A stretch of DNA of 6,696 nt from Candidatus Microgenomates bacterium (GTDB lineage: Bacteria > Patescibacteriota > Microgenomatia > JAADGY01): assembly GCA_015486555.1 (NCBI GenBank), contig WFRL01000023.1, forward strand, positions 1-6,696, written 5' to 3'. The position numbers were made by a program, and so were the translations under genes. Each line of letters opens with the position of its first letter. The first letter of the stretch is position 1. The notes beneath the pieces were generated by a model. The model saw only the letters and a program-made list of their open reading frames with translations. It searched no databases and was not told the origin of the DNA. Below are positions 4,824-6,696 of this stretch, in pieces.

Positions 4824-5447
4824 TTAATATTTCAGTTTTAATTCTCGGCCATTATTACGGTACCCATTATCCCTTTTGGTCCGTTTTCTTTTGCCGTTGC
4901 CGTTATAAGTCCAGTTACCATTCCAAAAATTGGCCATTAATTGAATAATGCTCGGAGGTGGGACAAACATAACCCGATCATTAGCTGATAAGGTTTCTAA
5001 AATCTCTCGTTGTTTTTTACCCTTATGATGGGAACCGTTATCACAATGATACACTCCCGCCCAAGACAGCTGATAAATAAACTGGCTGATAATGCTATCA
5101 GGAGATTGGCCGGATGTTACAAGTACAACAAGCGGCATTTTTAATATATCCTCTACACGCTGAGGGTTTTTTTTGGCTTGATTGATAAAACGCCAAGCAC
5201 CTCTTGCGGATGTTTTGGCCTGAATGCAGGTGGTTTCAAAGTTTAGTACACCACCAACCCAAAGGTTAAGGTGAGCCACTAAGTCAACCCCGTTTTTATC
5301 AAGCAGATTGTACGATGAAGTGACGACTAAACCTTCTATCCAAGGTAAGTTGGTTAATGCGTTTATGATGCTTTCCAAGCTTTTTTGTTCCGGTTGAGGT
5401 TTGTTACCTAAATCACCATAGTCTATAAATCTTTCTCCACCGGGCAT
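4824..5447 (-). CDS. Unrecognised protein with PD-(D/E)XK nuclease-like features
   Basis: A 207-residue soluble protein that I do not recognise by name. Its first two thirds look like a PD-(D/E)XK (Mrr/restriction-endonuclease-like) fold. A helix carries E20 and E25 (EQKSLESIINAL), a strand with D55 follows (DKNGVDLVAHLN, 50-61), and after a hairpin comes a strand ending in Q76-A-K78 (FETTCIQAKTS), as in families where QxK replaces ExK. A Rossmann-like strand PLVVLVTSG (105-113) follows. The last about 30 residues (178-207) are rich in Asn, Gly, Lys and Arg and look disordered and basic, suited to binding nucleic acid. No methylase or specificity subunit is adjacent. It lies 28 bp downstream of the kinase gene on the same strand and may be co-transcribed with it. 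The start at 5447 has no Shine-Dalgarno site but a -10-like box 13 bases upstream. That it is a gene is fairly sure; the nuclease call is moderate. Confidence 0.6.
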   Translation of the reverse strand: MPGGERFIDYGDLGNKPQPEQKSLESIINALTNLPWIEGLVVTSSYNLLDKNGVDLVAHLNLWVGGVLNFETTCIQAKTSARGAWRFINQAKKNPQRVEDILKMPLVVLVTSGQSPDSIISQFIYQLSWAGVYHCDNGSHHKGKKQREILETLSANDRVMFVPPPSIIQLMANFWNGNWTYNGNGKRKRTKRDNGYRNNGRELKLKY

Positions 5448-5459
5448 ATTATTAATAAT
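5448..5459. other. Perfect 12-bp AT palindrome at the nuclease-like start
   Basis: ATTATTAATAAT is its own reverse complement and abuts the ATG of the minus-strand gene. It may be an operator or only an unstructured AT-rich initiation region; its short length and composition make chance possible. Confidence 0.35.
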
Positions 5460-5460
5460 T

Positions 5461-5469
5461 GTTATATCA
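5461..5469 (-). promoter_or_regulatory. Possible extended -10 before the nuclease-like gene
   Basis: On the minus strand TGATATAAC forms an extended -10-like element (TGn plus TATAAC) 13 bases before the ATG at 5447. It lies in the 28-bp gap after the kinase stop, so the gene may have its own promoter. No -35 was identified. Confidence 0.3.
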
Positions 5470-5475
5470 CAGATT

Positions 5476-6189
5476 CTAAATTTTAGAAAGCCGAATTGGC
5501 AAATCAGCCCCGGAGCGGTTTCGATTTATTTTTGTTATTGTCGGATTTGTAAAATCATTATTGTCGATAACAATGTCAGCTTTTTCCTTTGGTTTGACCC
5601 TTTTTAAATATAATTGTTGTCCGGGAATATAGCGCCTTTGGTATTTATCGAGAATTTTTTGCTTATTGCCAATATATTCTATTTCTGTGGTTCTTTTTAG
5701 AACTCGTTTAATGGTAGTTTTAAAATCTACGTCAAGAAAAATTTTAATGTCCCAGTAATGAATTAATTGGGGCCGGAATAAAAATATTCCTTCCATAACT
5801 AGAATAGAATCTTTTGTTGCTGTTTGTATTGGTGAACTGATTTTTGAATCAGTCCGATAGTCAAAAACCGCTGTTCTATATTGAAGTTTCGTTGAAACTA
5901 AAGGATTTAAAAGAGATTCTTTTAGAGCTTGGTAGTTGAATGAGTCGAAGTAGTATCCGCTTGGTGAGTTTTCTCCCTGAGCATAACGGATGCTTTTGGG
6001 ATTATGAAAACCATCAATTGAAGTTTGGATTACCAATCGGCCCGATTTTTTAAGTTGGCTGGACAACTCTTTAGCCAAAGTTGTTTTGCCGGAAGCATCA
6101 ACACCGTCGATAGCCACCAATAAAGGCGAGTCTTTTTGCTTTTTAAGAATAATACTTGTTAAATATTTTAAGAGCCTTTTTAATTGCAT
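5476..6189 (-). CDS. Uridine kinase-like P-loop kinase
   Basis: A 237-residue cytoplasmic kinase of the uridine kinase/phosphoribulokinase group, expected to phosphorylate a nucleoside or similar small hydroxylated substrate with ATP, probably in pyrimidine salvage. After a basic N-terminus (1-20) comes the Walker A loop in AIDGVDASGKTTLAKEL (26-42). Next are the substrate-region motif SIDGFHNP (57-64), SIRYAQGENSPSGYYFDSFN (66-85), the Walker B-like strand DSILVMEGIFLFRPQL (127-142), WDIKIFLDV (146-154) and the lid-like RVLKRTTEI (162-170). RRYIPGQQLYL (185-195) and ADIVIDNND (204-212) complete the family pattern. Many relatives are annotated as uridine kinase, but the substrate is not proven by sequence. 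A 20-residue tail after 217 is not conserved in my recollection. It is the first gene of a likely two-gene unit with the nuclease-like gene, and diverges from the AbiEi-like frame. Confidence 0.85.
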   Translation of the reverse strand: MQLKRLLKYLTSIILKKQKDSPLLVAIDGVDASGKTTLAKELSSQLKKSGRLVIQTSIDGFHNPKSIRYAQGENSPSGYYFDSFNYQALKESLLNPLVSTKLQYRTAVFDYRTDSKISSPIQTATKDSILVMEGIFLFRPQLIHYWDIKIFLDVDFKTTIKRVLKRTTEIEYIGNKQKILDKYQRRYIPGQQLYLKRVKPKEKADIVIDNNDFTNPTITKINRNRSGADLPIRLSKI

Positions 6190-6193
6190 ATTA

Positions 6194-6209
6194 ATACTAA
6201 TTTAGTATA
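6194..6209 (-). promoter_or_regulatory. Kinase -10 region with inverted repeat
   Basis: ATACTAA (6194-6200) and TTAGTAT (6202-6208) are perfect 7-bp inverted arms around one base. On the minus strand the upstream arm overlaps a TATACT -10-like box (6209-6204), 14 bases before the kinase ATG. A repressor bound here would cover the transcription start. No -35 at standard spacing and no Shine-Dalgarno site were found. Confidence 0.4.
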
Positions 6210-6252
6210 CAGCCAGGCTTGTAAAACCCTATCAAATTGTACAAAAATCTTG

Positions 6253-6273
6253 ACAAATACCCTGGGTATTTGT
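6253..6273. promoter_or_regulatory. Perfect 21-bp palindrome, probable operator
   Basis: Arms ACAAATACCC (6253-6262) and GGGTATTTGT (6264-6273) are perfect inverted complements around a single central T. The left arm overlaps a TTGACA hexamer (6250-6255). The site lies in the 270-bp gap between the divergent kinase and AbiEi-like genes. A GGGTATTT half-site recurs at 6366-6373. There is no T-run, so it is more operator-like than terminator-like. The bound protein is unknown. Confidence 0.65.
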
Positions 6274-6284
6274 AGAAGAAGAGA

Positions 6285-6290
6285 TATAAT
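6285..6290 (+). promoter_or_regulatory. Isolated consensus -10 hexamer
   Basis: A perfect TATAAT, 29 bases after the TTGACA at 6250-6255, which is too far for a normal sigma-70 promoter. It may serve a transcript starting near 6297, but no gene begins nearby on the plus strand until 6460. It is listed as a weak possibility only. Confidence 0.2.
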
Positions 6291-6399
6291 TAACCACTGT
6301 TTCTTACTCTCATAATCTGTAATCTTTAAAACTTTGAGATCATTATATTTAGTTGACTGACCGCGGGGTATTTTTGTTTATTGGCAATCTAATCTGGCC

Positions 6400-6428
6400 T
6401 TGACATACAGTGGGAATTATTCTACAAT
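6400..6428 (+). promoter_or_regulatory. Near-consensus sigma-70 promoter of the AbiEi-like gene
   Basis: A perfect -35 TTGACA (6400-6405), an exact 17-bp spacer and a -10 TACAAT (6423-6428, 5 of 6). The predicted start near 6435 gives a leader of about 25 bases to the ATG at 6460, without a recognisable Shine-Dalgarno site. Confidence 0.7.
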
Positions 6429-6459
6429 TGGTAGTGAAGTTTACTAAATACTAAATAAT

Positions 6460-6696
6460 ATGAAAGCTAGCAGCTTTGACACACTGTCACAAGTCTTGTC
6501 CCAGTTCCCATAATATACCAAACAAAGCTTAGGTTTGGCGTTGGGTAAGGACGGCAATAAATTAGATTACTGGATTAAGCAGTTGATCAAAGAAGAAGTT
6601 CTTATCCCATTGAAAAAAGGTGTTTATGCTTCTGCCTACTACATCCAGCAAATCAAAGATGAAAACCCAGCCTTCTTTGATCTCTACCTTCAACAG
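6460..6696 (+). pseudogene. AbiEi-like winged-helix antitoxin gene, interrupted by in-frame TAA and cut by window edge
   Basis: From the ATG at 6460 the frame reads MKASSFDTLSQVLSQFP, then a TAA stop at 6511-6513. In the same frame it continues uninterrupted to the window end with YTKQSLGLALGKDGNKLDYW, IKQLIKEEVLIPLKKGVYAS and AYYIQQIKDENPAFFDLYLQ. The piece after the stop has the form of the N-terminal winged helix of AbiEi-family antitoxins and type IV regulators: a helix-turn-helix followed by the wing L-KKGVYAS. The segment before the stop fits the expected first helix, so the stop seems to be a point change within one gene. No ATG follows the stop in the window; TTG codons at 6535 and 6541 could restart translation but would lose the first helix. 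Such antitoxins usually precede an AbiEii toxin, which would lie beyond the window. A sequencing error is possible. Confidence 0.6.

Noticed and set aside
4599..4841. Plus-strand open frame of 80 codons
   Set aside because: It consists of REP-like and 97-bp repeat sequence and overlaps the end of the minus-strand gene; the protein has no family character.
6250..6290. TTGACA at 6250 and TATAAT at 6285 as one promoter
   Set aside because: The hexamers are 29 bp apart, far beyond the 16-19 bp used by sigma-70 holoenzyme.
6190..6459. A small gene or structured RNA in the gap between the kinase and the AbiEi-like frame
   Set aside because: All frames on both strands are broken by close stops, and apart from the palindromes and the promoter no tRNA-like or extended RNA fold could be recognised by eye.
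6511..6513. TAA read as a sense codon through an alternative genetic code
   Set aside because: Other genes in the window use TAA, TAG and TGA as stops (rpoD, hsp20, lysS, DUF6922-like gene), and the known CPR recoding concerns UGA, not UAA.

Overview
The window looks like a piece of chromosome from a small-genome, AT-rich uncultivated bacterium, most likely a Candidate Phyla Radiation (Patescibacteria, Microgenomates-like) member. This is a judgement from the style of the proteins (a compact LysRS, a housekeeping sigma factor with a short acidic N-terminus, a DUF6922 + AbiEii-type pair), the density of short intergenic repeats and the scarcity of Shine-Dalgarno sites; no phylogeny was run. 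The genes read cleanly with the standard bacterial code (stops TAG, TAA and TGA).

Layout. Positions 1-176 hold a REP-like repeat, an imperfect AT-rich palindrome and a promoter for lysS (177-1628, +), a class II lysyl-tRNA synthetase. It converges on rpoD (1631-2752, -), the primary sigma factor, with two bases between the stop codons; a weak terminator for lysS appears to lie inside the rpoD C-terminal codons. Upstream of rpoD is a perfect 14-bp hairpin, then an Hsp20 small heat-shock gene (2836-3267, -) with a strong ribosome site and a compact CIRCE-like inverted repeat inside its promoter.

From 3334 the window becomes accessory. A two-gene cassette on + (3529-3759 DUF6922-like protein; 3756-4409 AbiEii-family nucleotidyltransferase, ATGA overlap) is bracketed by two identical 97-bp direct repeats (3385-3481 and 4645-4741, offset exactly 1260 bp). 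Positions 4410-4823 contain no gene, only several copies of a REP-like family with hairpin inserts. Next, on -, come a kinase of the uridine-kinase-like P-loop family (5476-6189) followed 28 bp downstream by an unrecognised protein with PD-(D/E)XK nuclease-like features (4824-5447).

The right edge (6190-6696) holds a 270-bp regulatory-looking gap with a perfect 21-bp palindrome and a near-consensus sigma-70 promoter. These precede the start of an AbiEi-like winged-helix antitoxin reading frame that is interrupted by an in-frame TAA and runs off the window. Housekeeping functions (translation, transcription initiation, proteostasis) therefore sit directly beside a defence/toxin-antitoxin-type segment with two separate AbiE-like loci. 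Most genes start with no Shine-Dalgarno site and have a -10 box 5-14 nt before the ATG, suggesting leaderless or very short-leader transcripts. The best candidates for something new are the repeat-bracketed DUF6922-AbiEii cassette, the small QxK nuclease-like protein paired with a kinase, and the interrupted AbiEi-like gene with its palindrome.
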